Source: Parabacteroides timonensis (GTDB taxonomy: Bacteria > Bacteroidota > Bacteroidia > Bacteroidales > Tannerellaceae). From it: 64,000 bases of DNA. A model generated the notes under the pieces. The model did not search any database and was not told the origin of the DNA. It was given only the letters and a program-made list of their open reading frames with translations. The translations under genes and the position numbers were made by a program. Every line of letters starts with the position of its first letter. Position 1 is the first letter of the stretch. Below, piece by piece: positions 27,933 through 36,038 of this stretch. The DNA lies in the NCBI RefSeq assembly GCF_900128505.1, contig NZ_LT669941.1:2031760-2095759 (forward strand). Reading direction: 5' to 3'.

Positions 27933-28928
27933 ATGAAAGATATATTATACAGACTATTCGAACATCAGTATCTGGGACGTGACGAAGCCCGTCAGATACT
28001 ACAAAAGATGGCAGCCGGAGAATATAACGATTCACAAATAGCCAGCCTGATCACGGTATTCCTGATGCGTAACATTTCCGTAGAAGAACTATCCGGTTTT
28101 CGCGAAGCACTGCTTGAAATGCGTGTACCGGTCGACCTGACCGACTACAAACCGATCGATATTGTAGGAACCGGAGGCGATGGTAAAAATACATTCAATA
28201 TCAGTACCGCTTCCTGTTTCGTAGTAGCAGGAGCCGGTTATAATGTGGTGAAACATGGTAACTACGGAGCGACTTCTGTAAGTGGGGCCAGCAACGTGAT
28301 GGAACAACACGGTGTCAAGTTTACGAACAATATCGACAAACTCCGAGAATCGATGGATGCCTGCCACATTGCTTACCTGCATGCTCCTTTGTTCAACCCG
28401 GCCTTGAAGGCTGTCGCTCCGGTACGTAAAAGCCTGGGAGTACGTAGCTTCTTCAATATGCTCGGCCCGCTGGTTAATCCGGTAATGCCGGCTTATCAGT
28501 TGCTGGGTGTATATAACTTGCCGTTACTTCGCTTGTACAGTTACACGTATCAGGAAAGCGGAACACGTTTTGCCGTTGTCCACAGTTTGGATGGGTTCGA
28601 CGAAATATCCCTGACGACCGAGTTTAAAGTAGCCATGCCGGAAAAAGAGAAATTGTATACTCCGGAAATGTTAGGTTTCTCCCGTTGTACCGAGCCCGAT
28701 CTCGACGGCGGACAAACCGTAGAAGATGCCGCCCGTATTTTCGATAGCGTGATGAAGAATACGGCAACCCCGGCACAGAAGAACTGTGTGATTGCCAACT
28801 CCGCCTTCGCCATCCAGGTGATCTGTCCCGAAAAGAAGATAGAAACCTGTATCGCCGAAGCTCGTGAGTCACTGGAAAGCGGTAAAGCACTGGCAACATT
28901 GAAGAAGTTCATTTCACTAAACAATTAA
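27933..28928 (+). CDS. trpD: Anthranilate phosphoribosyltransferase
   Basis: TrpD transfers phosphoribose from PRPP to anthranilate. The 331-residue protein contains the GTGGDGKNTFNIST PRPP-binding motif, KHGNYGATSVSGASNVMEQHG, and RSFFNMLGPLVNP. The N-terminal helical bundle (YRLFEHQYLGRDEAR) is complete. It starts 4 bp after trpG. Confidence 0.96.
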   Translation: MKDILYRLFEHQYLGRDEARQILQKMAAGEYNDSQIASLITVFLMRNISVEELSGFREALLEMRVPVDLTDYKPIDIVGTGGDGKNTFNISTASCFVVAGAGYNVVKHGNYGATSVSGASNVMEQHGVKFTNNIDKLRESMDACHIAYLHAPLFNPALKAVAPVRKSLGVRSFFNMLGPLVNPVMPAYQLLGVYNLPLLRLYSYTYQESGTRFAVVHSLDGFDEISLTTEFKVAMPEKEKLYTPEMLGFSRCTEPDLDGGQTVEDAARIFDSVMKNTATPAQKNCVIANSAFAIQVICPEKKIETCIAEARESLESGKALATLKKFISLNN

Positions 28929-28930
28929 TT

Positions 28931-29743
28931 ATGAAAGATATATTACAAGACATCATAGCCAATAAACGTATTGAAGTAGAGCGGCAGAAACAGGCTGTCC
29001 GTATTCAAACGTTACTGGCATTAGGCGGCGAACGGCTTGAACGTACCACCTATTCGATGCGTGCGTCTCTGGCGGCTTCCTCTTCGGGAATCATCGCCGA
29101 GTTTAAACGTAAAAGTCCGTCCAAAGGTTGGTTACATCCTAATGCCGCTATTGCAGAGATAGTACCTGCTTATAAAGAGGCCGGGGCTTCTGCTTGTTCC
29201 ATCCTTACCGACCCGCAATTCTTCGGCGGCTCACTGGGTGACCTGTGCCTGGCACGCAAATTGGTCGATATTCCACTGCTGCGAAAAGATTTTATCATAG
29301 ACGAATATCAGCTTTACCAGGCCCGTGTCATGGGAGCCGATGCCGTATTACTAATAGCCGCCTGCCTCACTCCGGACCAATGTCTTGAATTGGCAGAACT
29401 GGCACATACCTTGCAATTGGAAACACTACTGGAAGTCCATAGCGAAAAAGAACTGGAATATCTGAATCCGCATATCGACATGCTGGGTGTGAACAATCGT
29501 AATCTCGGAACCTTCCACACCGATGTGGCTAATTCCTTCCATCTGGCAGAGAAGATGCAGGAAATAGTTCGGGAAAAAGACCTTTCTCCCCTATTGGTTT
29601 CCGAAAGCGGTATTTCCGATACAGAAACAGTAGGTCGTCTTCGAGAAGCTGGTTTCCGCGGTTTCCTGATCGGTGAAACATTTATGAAGACCAAGCAACC
29701 GGGTGATACCTTGTCTGCTTTCATAGAAGATCTGCCATGTTGA
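28931..29743 (+). CDS. trpC: Indole-3-glycerol phosphate synthase
   Basis: A 270-residue TIM-barrel enzyme that closes the indole ring. Visible motifs are IIAEFKRKSPSKGWL with the catalytic lysine, SILTDPQFFGGSL, LLRKDFIIDEYQLYQARVMGADAVLLI, LLEVHSEKEL, LGVNNRNL, VSESGI and GFLIGETFM. It is monofunctional: trpF is a separate gene whose start overlaps the trpC stop by 7 bp, implying translational coupling. Confidence 0.96.
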   Translation: MKDILQDIIANKRIEVERQKQAVRIQTLLALGGERLERTTYSMRASLAASSSGIIAEFKRKSPSKGWLHPNAAIAEIVPAYKEAGASACSILTDPQFFGGSLGDLCLARKLVDIPLLRKDFIIDEYQLYQARVMGADAVLLIAACLTPDQCLELAELAHTLQLETLLEVHSEKELEYLNPHIDMLGVNNRNLGTFHTDVANSFHLAEKMQEIVREKDLSPLLVSESGISDTETVGRLREAGFRGFLIGETFMKTKQPGDTLSAFIEDLPC

Positions 29744-30411
29744 TCAAAGTATGTGGAATGCGTGACCCGGAAAATATCCGGCAGGTAGCAACGACAGGGA
29801 TCGACTGGATGGGATTCATCTTTTACACCAAATCGCCAAGGCGATTTGGCTCAGTGGACAGTGGACAGTTGACAGATGACAGTTTAAAGAAAACTAACAG
29901 CAATCACTCCTCTAACTATCTACTGTCAACTATCAATCGTCAACTGAAAAAAGTCGGTGTCTTCGTCAATGCGACTCCCGAGTATATGATGGAAACAGCC
30001 AACCTGTACAAACTCGACTACTTACAGTTGCATGGGAACGAATCGCCGGACACCTGTTACGCACTGCAAAAGCGTGGCTATGCAATCATCAAAGCATTCT
30101 CTATCGCCTCGATTGACGACCTAGCTTCCACTACCGAATATGAAGGACGTGCCGATTATTTTCTGTTCGACACCAAATGCAACGGTTATGGTGGCTCCGG
30201 TAAACAGTTCGACTGGTCGATACTTGCTTCTTACAATGGAAATACACCGTTCCTGCTCAGTGGAGGTATCAATCCCAACAGCGTGGACGCCATCATTAAT
30301 TTCAAACATCCCCGACTGGCAGGCATCGACCTGAACAGTGGGTTTGAGATCGAACCGGGTATGAAGGATGCAGACAAGATAAAAACGTTTATAGATAAGA
30401 TTAAGAAATAA
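29737..30411 (+). CDS. trpF: Phosphoribosylanthranilate isomerase carrying an in-frame repeat insertion
   Basis: TrpF isomerises phosphoribosylanthranilate. The protein has KVCGMRDPENIRQVA with the catalytic cysteine, WMGFIFYTKSPRRFG, KKVGVFVNATPEYM, LQLHGNESPDTCYAL, LFDTKCNGYGGSGKQFDW with the catalytic aspartate, LLSGGINP and GIDLNSGFE. It has 224 residues, longer than the usual 200-210. Between RRFG and KKVGVF lies a Ser/Asn/Leu-rich stretch of about 32 residues, encoded by an imperfect inverted repeat, where relatives have about 10-14. The frame is kept, and all catalytic segments are intact, so the enzyme may still work with an enlarged surface loop. Confidence 0.92.
   Translation: MLIKVCGMRDPENIRQVATTGIDWMGFIFYTKSPRRFGSVDSGQLTDDSLKKTNSNHSSNYLLSTINRQLKKVGVFVNATPEYMMETANLYKLDYLQLHGNESPDTCYALQKRGYAIIKAFSIASIDDLASTTEYEGRADYFLFDTKCNGYGGSGKQFDWSILASYNGNTPFLLSGGINPNSVDAIINFKHPRLAGIDLNSGFEIEPGMKDADKIKTFIDKIKK
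29852..29946 (+). repeat. Imperfect inverted-repeat element inside trpF
   Basis: The left arm (from 29852) is built of tandem GTGGACA/GTTGACA-type units and ends in GTTGACAG. The right arm (to 29946) contains ACTGTCAAC and CGTCAACTG. Aligning the left arm with the reverse complement of the right gives about 19 matches over 24 bases. The element is about 95 bp and contributes about 32 codons in frame. A 10-bp perfect palindrome (29828-29849) directly precedes it. I recall similar CAGTTGACAG-type repeats between genes in Bacteroides and Parabacteroides genomes; that comparison is from memory. Confidence 0.75.
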
Positions 30412-30426
30412 TAAAAAGACAAGAAT

Positions 30427-31200
30427 ATGAATCGTATTACAAATCTATTCGAAACAAAAAAGAACGGCATCCTGTCCGTTTACTTTACAGCCGGTTATCC
30501 GCAATTGAACGATACGGTAACCATTCTGAAAGAGTTGGAAAAAAAAGGTATCAACTCGGTTGAAGTAGGCATTCCTTTTTCCGATCCGATGGCCGACGGT
30601 CCTGTCATTCAGGAAGCCGCCACGCAGGCATTACGTAACGGTATGTCGCTCCATATCCTCTTCGACCAGTTGAAAGACATACGGAAAGAAGTACAGATCC
30701 CGATCATCCTGATGGGGTATCTCAACCCGATCATGCAATTCAGTTTCGAGGCATTCTGCAAGAAATGTGCAGAGGTTGGCGTAGACGGCGTGATCATCCC
30801 CGATCTGCCTTTTGCCGATTACATGGCCGACTACAAAGAGACAGCCGACCGCTATGATCTGAAAATGATCATGCTAATCACTCCGGAAACTTCCGAAGAG
30901 CGTATCCGCCTGATCGACGAGCACACTTCCGGCTTTATCTATATGGTATCGAGCGCAGCCATTACCGGGACGCAACAAAGTTTCGACGATCAGAAGCAGG
31001 CCTACTTCCGCCGTATCAACGGAATGAACCTGCAAAATCCGCGTTTGGTTGGTTTCGGTATCTCCAACAAGGCTACTTTTGAGGCGGCATCCTCTAATTC
31101 TTCAGGCGCCATTATCGGCAGTAAGTTTGTGCAGCTATTGAAAAGCGAGCCGACAGCCGCAGCAGCAATCGATAAGTTACTGGAAGCATTGAAAAACTAG
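30427..31200 (+). CDS. trpA: Tryptophan synthase alpha chain
   Basis: TrpA cleaves indole-3-glycerol phosphate and channels indole to TrpB. The 257-residue TIM barrel has VEVGIPFSDPMADGPV with both catalytic acids (Glu46 and Asp57), GVIIPDLPFADY, and SSAAITGTQ. GFGISNKATFE and GAIIGSKFVQLL form the phosphate site. Last gene of the operon; its partner trpB is the first. Confidence 0.96.
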   Translation: MNRITNLFETKKNGILSVYFTAGYPQLNDTVTILKELEKKGINSVEVGIPFSDPMADGPVIQEAATQALRNGMSLHILFDQLKDIRKEVQIPIILMGYLNPIMQFSFEAFCKKCAEVGVDGVIIPDLPFADYMADYKETADRYDLKMIMLITPETSEERIRLIDEHTSGFIYMVSSAAITGTQQSFDDQKQAYFRRINGMNLQNPRLVGFGISNKATFEAASSNSSGAIIGSKFVQLLKSEPTAAAAIDKLLEALKN

Positions 31201-31279
31201 TTTAAGTCCTTTCCCGCACGTCGGAACCCCCGGAAATTTCCCCGCAGCGCCTTTCTGCGTGTAGAAAAGGGTAAAAAAG

Positions 31280-31327
31280 ACGTCCCCAGCGTTTTCCGTC
31301 AAAAGAAAGACGCTGCGGGACGTTTTT
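31280..31327. terminator. Bidirectional terminator between trpA and the GH127 gene
   Basis: A long stem with one bulged base (ACGTCCC-CAGCGT at 31280-31292 with ACGCTGCGGGACGT at 31310-31323) is followed by TTTTT on the + strand. It is preceded by AAAAAA, which gives a U-tract on the - strand. It ends both convergent transcripts. Confidence 0.8.
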
Positions 31328-31342
31328 CGAGCTTTCTGACTA

Positions 31343-33688
31343 TTATTTTTTCATCAAACGACAGTTGTACAGGTTGCTCACCCGATTTTTTCCTACTCCC
31401 CGGAACATGACTTTTATCTTGTCTTTACCTTCGGTCAGTTCCTTCGGAAGATCGATTACCATCTCTACAAACTCTTCCGGGTTACCTTTGACTGTTATCG
31501 GTTGCACCCATGTGTCATCGATTACCAGTTCGAAAGTATATTTGCCGCTGTCGCCACCCCAGTAAGTCATCAGGAACTGGGTCGGTTCATTATAACCACA
31601 CTTCATGTTGAATGAAAACCAACCTTCTTCATAAGCAAAGCGATATTTGTGGATACCGAATTCACCGACACGGGTGTTTTCGCCTTCCAGATTATGATCG
31701 CGTTCAGGCTGCATTTCACCGAGTGTGATATAATCGAGCGTTTTAGCATCCAGACGGGCGATGCGTTCCAGTTCGGCAGTACGCTTAGCTTCCACCTGCT
31801 TCCATTCTTCGGGCGAGAACACATCCCAATAAACGGTATAGTATTGATCGTACGTCTTGAAGAATGGGATCATAGCCACATTGTCAGGACCACCGGGGGC
31901 AACTGTATGGAAAGTCAGCGGTTGGCCTTTAACCGGCTCGATCTGTTTTACCATATCTTTTTCTTCATTGATGAAAACAGGTACATCGCCTATCTTTCGT
32001 TCCTGAGGTCCAAAAACTCCTGCAAGCAAGGAAGGACCATAGAAGACAGCACGACGATCGGCATTATCCGGCATCGATTCGGTGTAAAGCGACATAGGGA
32101 AATTAACTTCGATACGATCGCCTTTTTTCCATTTACGGGAAATAGTAATAAAGGAACCGGGCTGAACAGAAACAGATTGTTTCGATCCGTTCACTTTCAG
32201 AGTCACACCCGAAATAGCCCAGGCCGGATAGCGAAGATTGATATCAAACTGTTGTGAAGGACATTCTTCCAGGCGGATAGCGACTTTGCCGTCTTCAGGA
32301 TAGGCCGTTTCCATCTTCAAACGTATATTCCGTTCCTTCCAGGTCAGTACCGAAGGGATATAAAGATTGACATTCAGATCGTTCTTGTCGGTAGTATAGC
32401 TATAAATAGCACCACCATACTTGGAATGGTTTTCAAAGCCGCTCCCCATACAGCAGGTAAAGTTGTTATCCTTGCTGTAAAAGTTCTTACGCGTCCCCAT
32501 TCCCAAAGAAACAAAGTAACAGGTACGGGCATCTTCCGGATGTTGCGAAGCGAGGATATGATTGTATAAAGCCCTCTCGTAATAATCGAGGTATTGCGGA
32601 TCGTCTGTCCAGCGATAAAGGTGCTGACTCAACTTCAACATGTTGTAGGTATTACATGTCTCGCAGGTGGTTGTTGCCAGACGATCATTCAACTTCCTGG
32701 GAGTGGAAAGATATTCGCCCATACTATTACCCCCATTCGCATAGGAATGGGAATGAACGATAGTATGCCAGAAGAACTCGGCAATCTTTTCATCCCGTTT
32801 GTTACCGGTCAACTCATACTGGCGTGCACTACCGATAATTTTAGGAATCTGGGTATTGGAATGAAGGCCGGGTAATACGTCGAGACCTTCAGCCAGTTTA
32901 TCCTGCAACCGTTCGTGATAAAACTTATAAGATGCATCAAGATACTTTTTATCTCCCGTCAATGCGTAGACTTGTGCAAAGGCTTCGTTCATACCCCCAT
33001 ATTCACAATTGAGCATTTCCTGTATCTGTTCGTTACTCAGTCCGGAAATAATATCAGCCAGGTAATCGGAAAGATTCACCAGAACCTTTTTAGCAGTTTC
33101 GTTACCGACAAGCAGGTAAGCATCGCTTAATCCCATCATGGTTTTATGTTCGTTATACCAGGGAACCCAAATACCGTTCAGGTCGAAACCCTTGGAGCGG
33201 ATAATCCCTTTCTTCACTTCTTTGAATACCTTGTCGCCACCCGGCATTCCTCCGATGAAACCGTTGACGAAATTGATCTGGCAGGAATCCAGTTCGCTGA
33301 CAATATAGTCTACACGACGTTTGCATTCCTCATCGCCAGTCGAAGCATATTGTTGTGAAAGAGCTGTCAGATAATGACCGAGCGTATGTCCGGCAATCCC
33401 CATAGCTTCCCAACTTCCATAAGACTCAGCTTTAGGCTCCAGGTCGGCATTTTTGCGGAAGTTGGAGAGTAAGCGGTCCATGTCCAGTTCCATCATCCAT
33501 TCATTATTCAACTCCATGGCATGTTTAAACGGGCTGTCCAATAGCCGTACATCTTTTAAAGAGAAATAGTTTACTTTGGCAGGAACGACGTCTTTCACCT
33601 GTACTAGATTTGTACAATGTTCGCAAGCCAGACTACCTCCGATAATCCCGGTTGCCAACAGGAAGGTTAATATCAGTTTATTCTTCAT
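31343..33688 (-). CDS. Glycoside hydrolase family 127, beta-L-arabinofuranosidase-like lipoprotein
   Basis: GH127 enzymes remove beta-L-arabinofuranose using a zinc-coordinated cysteine nucleophile. The required residues are visible: CETCNTYNML (the Glu and nucleophile Cys) and FTCCMGSGFENH (two further zinc cysteines). The N-terminal DVRLLDSPF and GHTLGHYLTALS segments start the alpha/alpha barrel; the last 150 residues form a beta-rich appendage. I chose ATG 33688 over the upstream frame extension to 33721 because it gives a clean signal ending in a lipobox-like SLAC, and because a -7 box at 33719-33726 overlaps the earlier start. The protein is then 781 residues. No SusC/SusD pair adjoins it. 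Confidence 0.9.
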   Translation of the reverse strand: MKNKLILTFLLATGIIGGSLACEHCTNLVQVKDVVPAKVNYFSLKDVRLLDSPFKHAMELNNEWMMELDMDRLLSNFRKNADLEPKAESYGSWEAMGIAGHTLGHYLTALSQQYASTGDEECKRRVDYIVSELDSCQINFVNGFIGGMPGGDKVFKEVKKGIIRSKGFDLNGIWVPWYNEHKTMMGLSDAYLLVGNETAKKVLVNLSDYLADIISGLSNEQIQEMLNCEYGGMNEAFAQVYALTGDKKYLDASYKFYHERLQDKLAEGLDVLPGLHSNTQIPKIIGSARQYELTGNKRDEKIAEFFWHTIVHSHSYANGGNSMGEYLSTPRKLNDRLATTTCETCNTYNMLKLSQHLYRWTDDPQYLDYYERALYNHILASQHPEDARTCYFVSLGMGTRKNFYSKDNNFTCCMGSGFENHSKYGGAIYSYTTDKNDLNVNLYIPSVLTWKERNIRLKMETAYPEDGKVAIRLEECPSQQFDINLRYPAWAISGVTLKVNGSKQSVSVQPGSFITISRKWKKGDRIEVNFPMSLYTESMPDNADRRAVFYGPSLLAGVFGPQERKIGDVPVFINEEKDMVKQIEPVKGQPLTFHTVAPGGPDNVAMIPFFKTYDQYYTVYWDVFSPEEWKQVEAKRTAELERIARLDAKTLDYITLGEMQPERDHNLEGENTRVGEFGIHKYRFAYEEGWFSFNMKCGYNEPTQFLMTYWGGDSGKYTFELVIDDTWVQPITVKGNPEEFVEMVIDLPKELTEGKDKIKVMFRGVGKNRVSNLYNCRLMKK

Positions 33689-33718
33689 GCTTTGATATGT
33701 ATTAAATTTTGATTGAAA

Positions 33719-33726
33719 CAAAGGTA
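33719..33726 (-). promoter_or_regulatory. -7 box (TACCTTTG) of the GH127 gene
   Basis: On the minus strand TACCTTTG matches TAnnTTTG, 30 bp before the chosen start codon. The -33 region is only ATTT. Confidence 0.6.
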
Positions 33727-33843
33727 CGGTTTAGTCTTATCGGAAAATGGAAGGGAAATCTATTTCTGTATAAGAATTGTGTGATAGAAGGACGATATTT
33801 ATATTTCCCGGACGATTATTGCATAACCTCTTGCTGAGGAAAT

Positions 33844-33880
33844 AAAAAGTCCTGTACAACAGAATACAGAACTTTCTTTA
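33844..33880 (-). terminator. Terminator of tRNA-Ser
   Basis: On the minus strand a 10-bp stem (33846-33855 with 33866-33875, one G-U pair in RNA) is followed by a short U-tract. It lies just after the tRNA 3' end. Confidence 0.65.
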
Positions 33881-33886
33881 CAACTG

Positions 33887-33973
33887 CGGAAAGCGAGGGA
33901 TTCGAACCCCCGGTACAGTTACCCGTACACCGCATTTCGAGTGCGGCCCGATCGACCACTCTGGCAGCTTTCC
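33887..33973 (-). tRNA. tRNA-Ser (anticodon CGA)
   Basis: The reverse strand folds as a class II tRNA of 87 nt. The acceptor GGAAAGC pairs with GCTTTCC. The anticodon stem CCGCA/TGCGG encloses the loop CTCGAAA with anticodon CGA. A long variable arm and the GGTTCGAATCC T-arm follow. CCA is not encoded. It reads UCG codons. Confidence 0.95.
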
Positions 33974-34082
33974 CGATCGTTTGCGTGGCAAATGTATGAA
34001 AAATTTAGTACCGTTATCCTCCGAAGACTATTTTTTTCAATAAGTAACACTACTGTGCCGGCTGGTATAACACTATTATGTC

Positions 34083-34113
34083 AAAAAAGGGAGTAACCTC
34101 CCGGTACTCCCTT
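34083..34113 (-). terminator. Terminator of the rubrerythrin gene
   Basis: A perfect 9-bp stem (AAGGGAGTA with TACTCCCTT, 34087-34113) precedes a T6 run on the minus strand. It lies 27 bp after the stop codon. Confidence 0.85.
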
Positions 34114-34139
34114 CTATCGTGTTAACGAATTCGACCGTC

Positions 34140-34691
34140 TTATTTGAAATAACGGTTATATAATCCTTCGAAGCCTTTACCATGACGGGCTTCATCTTTA
34201 CACATTTCGTGTACAGTATCGTGGATAGCATCCAGATTCTGCTGTTTAGCCAAAGTTGCAATACGTTTTTTATCTTCGCAAGCACCAGCTTCAGCTTCCA
34301 TACGTTTTTTCAGGTTAGTCTTTGTATCCCAAACAACATCACCCAGTAATTCTGCAAATTTAGCAGCATGTTCGGCTTCTTCCCATGCGTAACGTTTGAA
34401 TGCTTCTGCAACTTCAGGATAACCTTCGCGGTCTGCCTGACGGCTCATTGCCAGATACATACCGACTTCAGTACATTCACCCATGAAATGAGCGTTCAAA
34501 CCTTCAAGAATAACAGGGTCAACGCCTTTAGCTACACCTAATACATGTTCGTCAACAAACTGTAAAGCGCCAGTTGTTTCTACCAATTCTTTAAACTTGC
34601 TTTTCGGTTGTTTACATTGCGGACAGAATTCGGGAGCTTCATCACCTTCATGAACATAACCACATACTGTGCAGATCCATTTCTTTTTCAT
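34140..34691 (-). CDS. Reverse rubrerythrin (N-terminal rubredoxin plus ferritin-like diiron domain)
   Basis: The 183-residue protein has the rubredoxin iron site first (Cys7, Cys10, Cys23, Cys26 in CTVCGYVHEGDEAPEFCPQC). A four-helix diiron domain follows, with E-x-x-x-x-x-x ligands in MGECTEVGMYLAM, WEEAEHAAKF and CKDEARHGKGFEGLY. Classical rubrerythrins have the rubredoxin at the C-terminus, so this is the reversed type. It is an NADH-linked peroxidase for oxidative stress in anaerobes, acting in the cytosol. It has its own promoter and terminator. Confidence 0.93.
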   Translation of the reverse strand: MKKKWICTVCGYVHEGDEAPEFCPQCKQPKSKFKELVETTGALQFVDEHVLGVAKGVDPVILEGLNAHFMGECTEVGMYLAMSRQADREGYPEVAEAFKRYAWEEAEHAAKFAELLGDVVWDTKTNLKKRMEAEAGACEDKKRIATLAKQQNLDAIHDTVHEMCKDEARHGKGFEGLYNRYFK

Positions 34692-34753
34692 CTTCGTAAA
34701 ATTTTATTGGTTGTAAAACTATTAGTATATATAATCATTGTTATTCGCTGTGA

Positions 34754-34784
34754 CAAAATTAACGAAACAAATCTAAAGAACAAG
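34754..34784 (-). promoter_or_regulatory. Promoter of the rubrerythrin gene
   Basis: On the minus strand CTTG (34781-34784) lies 19 bp upstream of TAATTTTG (34754-34761), close to TTTG-N19-TAnnTTTG. A leader of about 55 nt follows. Confidence 0.75.
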
Positions 34785-34877
34785 GGATAACTGATAGATA
34801 TATTCTATGTGTTAATTGATAAAAACTATGAAACCTATTCAGACGGCGAACTGTTTAATTATAAAACTTACATATAT

Positions 34878-35936
34878 ATGGATACATTAAAGATTACAAG
34901 CTTATTAGGCGACAAAGCCGAGTATTATCTCGGTCATACATGCAAAACGATCGACAAATCGCAGATACATATTCCATCACCTTCTATCATTGATGATATA
35001 TGGATTAATACGGACAGAAACATTCAAACATTAAATAATCTGCAGAGAATGCTGGGGCATGGACGACTGGCAAATACAGGTTACCTGTCTATCCTCCCGG
35101 TAGACCAGGATATCGAACATACTGCCGGAGCCTCGTTTGCCCCGAATCCTATTTATTTCGATCCGGAAAACATCGTGAAGTTAGCTATCGAAGGCGGTTG
35201 CAACGCCGTTGCCTCTACATTCGGGAATTTAGGAATCGTTGCACGTAAATATGCACATAAAATTCCTTTCCTCGTAAAACTAAACCATAACGAATTACTT
35301 ACCTATCCGAACAGTTACAACCAAGTAATGTTCGGAACCGTAAAAGAAGCATGGAATATGGGAGCCGCAGCCGTTGGTGCTACAATCTATTTCGGTTCTG
35401 CCGAAAGCCGTGACCAGTTGGTAGAAATAGCAGATGCATTCGAATATGCACACGAATTGGGTATGGCAACTGTTCTTTGGTGTTACTTAAGGAATAATGA
35501 CTTCAAGAAAGATGGAGTCGATTATCATTCGGCTGCCGATCTTACCGGACAGGCTAATCACCTGGGAGTAACGATCAAAGCGGATATCGTCAAACAGAAG
35601 CTGCCTTCTAATAACGGCGGATTCACAGCCATTAACTTCGGAAAAGTAGATAAAAAGATGTACACCGAACTGGCCACCGAACACCCGATCGACCTCTGCC
35701 GCTATCAGGTGGCAAACGGTTACATGGGACGTGTAGGCCTGATTAATTCCGGCGGAGAGTCACACGGAGCTTCCGACCTGAAAGATGCCGTTACCACAGC
35801 CGTTGTAAACAAACGTGCCGGCGGTATGGGACTTATCAGCGGACGTAAGGCTTTCCAGCGTTCTATGAAAGATGGTATCGAACTGTTACACACCATTCAG
35901 GATGTATATCTGAACCCGGAAATTACGATTGCATAA
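34878..35936 (+). CDS. fbaB: Class I fructose-bisphosphate aldolase (DhnA/FbaB type)
   Basis: The enzyme splits fructose 1,6-bisphosphate through a Schiff-base lysine in glycolysis/gluconeogenesis. The frame is open further upstream (TTG 34809), but ATG 34878 gives MDTLKITSLLGDKAEYYL, the expected N-terminus, and a 352-residue protein of normal size. Motifs are LSILPVDQDIEHTAGASF (substrate phosphate), IPFLVKLNHNELL (likely Schiff-base lysine region), MGAAAVGATIYFGS and the C-terminal GRVGLINSGGESHG and ISGRKAFQR. Monocistronic, with a terminator downstream. Confidence 0.92.
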   Translation: MDTLKITSLLGDKAEYYLGHTCKTIDKSQIHIPSPSIIDDIWINTDRNIQTLNNLQRMLGHGRLANTGYLSILPVDQDIEHTAGASFAPNPIYFDPENIVKLAIEGGCNAVASTFGNLGIVARKYAHKIPFLVKLNHNELLTYPNSYNQVMFGTVKEAWNMGAAAVGATIYFGSAESRDQLVEIADAFEYAHELGMATVLWCYLRNNDFKKDGVDYHSAADLTGQANHLGVTIKADIVKQKLPSNNGGFTAINFGKVDKKMYTELATEHPIDLCRYQVANGYMGRVGLINSGGESHGASDLKDAVTTAVVNKRAGGMGLISGRKAFQRSMKDGIELLHTIQDVYLNPEITIA

Positions 35937-35957
35937 ACAAAGAAATGGGCTATATGG

Positions 35958-35997
35958 AAAGTGCATGGAAGGTTATATCTTTTCATGCACTTTTTTA
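35958..35997 (+). terminator. Terminator of the aldolase gene
   Basis: A perfect 10-bp stem (AAAGTGCATG with CATGCACTTT, 16-base loop) is followed by T6, 22 bp after the aldolase stop. Confidence 0.8.
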
Positions 35998-36010
35998 TGT
36001 AAAAAGCCAT

Positions 36011-36018
36011 TACCTTTG
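36011..36018 (+). promoter_or_regulatory. -7 box (TACCTTTG) of the EamA transporter gene
   Basis: TACCTTTG matches TAnnTTTG and lies 20 bp before the ATG at 36039. The -33 position falls within the preceding terminator and has no clear TTTG. Confidence 0.55.
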
Positions 36019-36038
36019 CACCTATTAATAAAGGCAAA

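Noticed and set aside
29828..29849. The perfect 10-bp palindrome in trpF as an independent element
   Set aside because: It encodes the conserved KSPR motif region of TrpF, so its left part is constrained by protein sequence; it is reported only as abutting the repeat.
33689..33721. Upstream start of the GH127 gene
   Set aside because: It lies on the -7 box and would place 11 polar residues before the lipoprotein signal.
34809..34877. A longer N-terminus for the aldolase from TTG 34809
   Set aside because: The added 23 residues are outside the family's normal length, and ATG 34878 gives the expected start.
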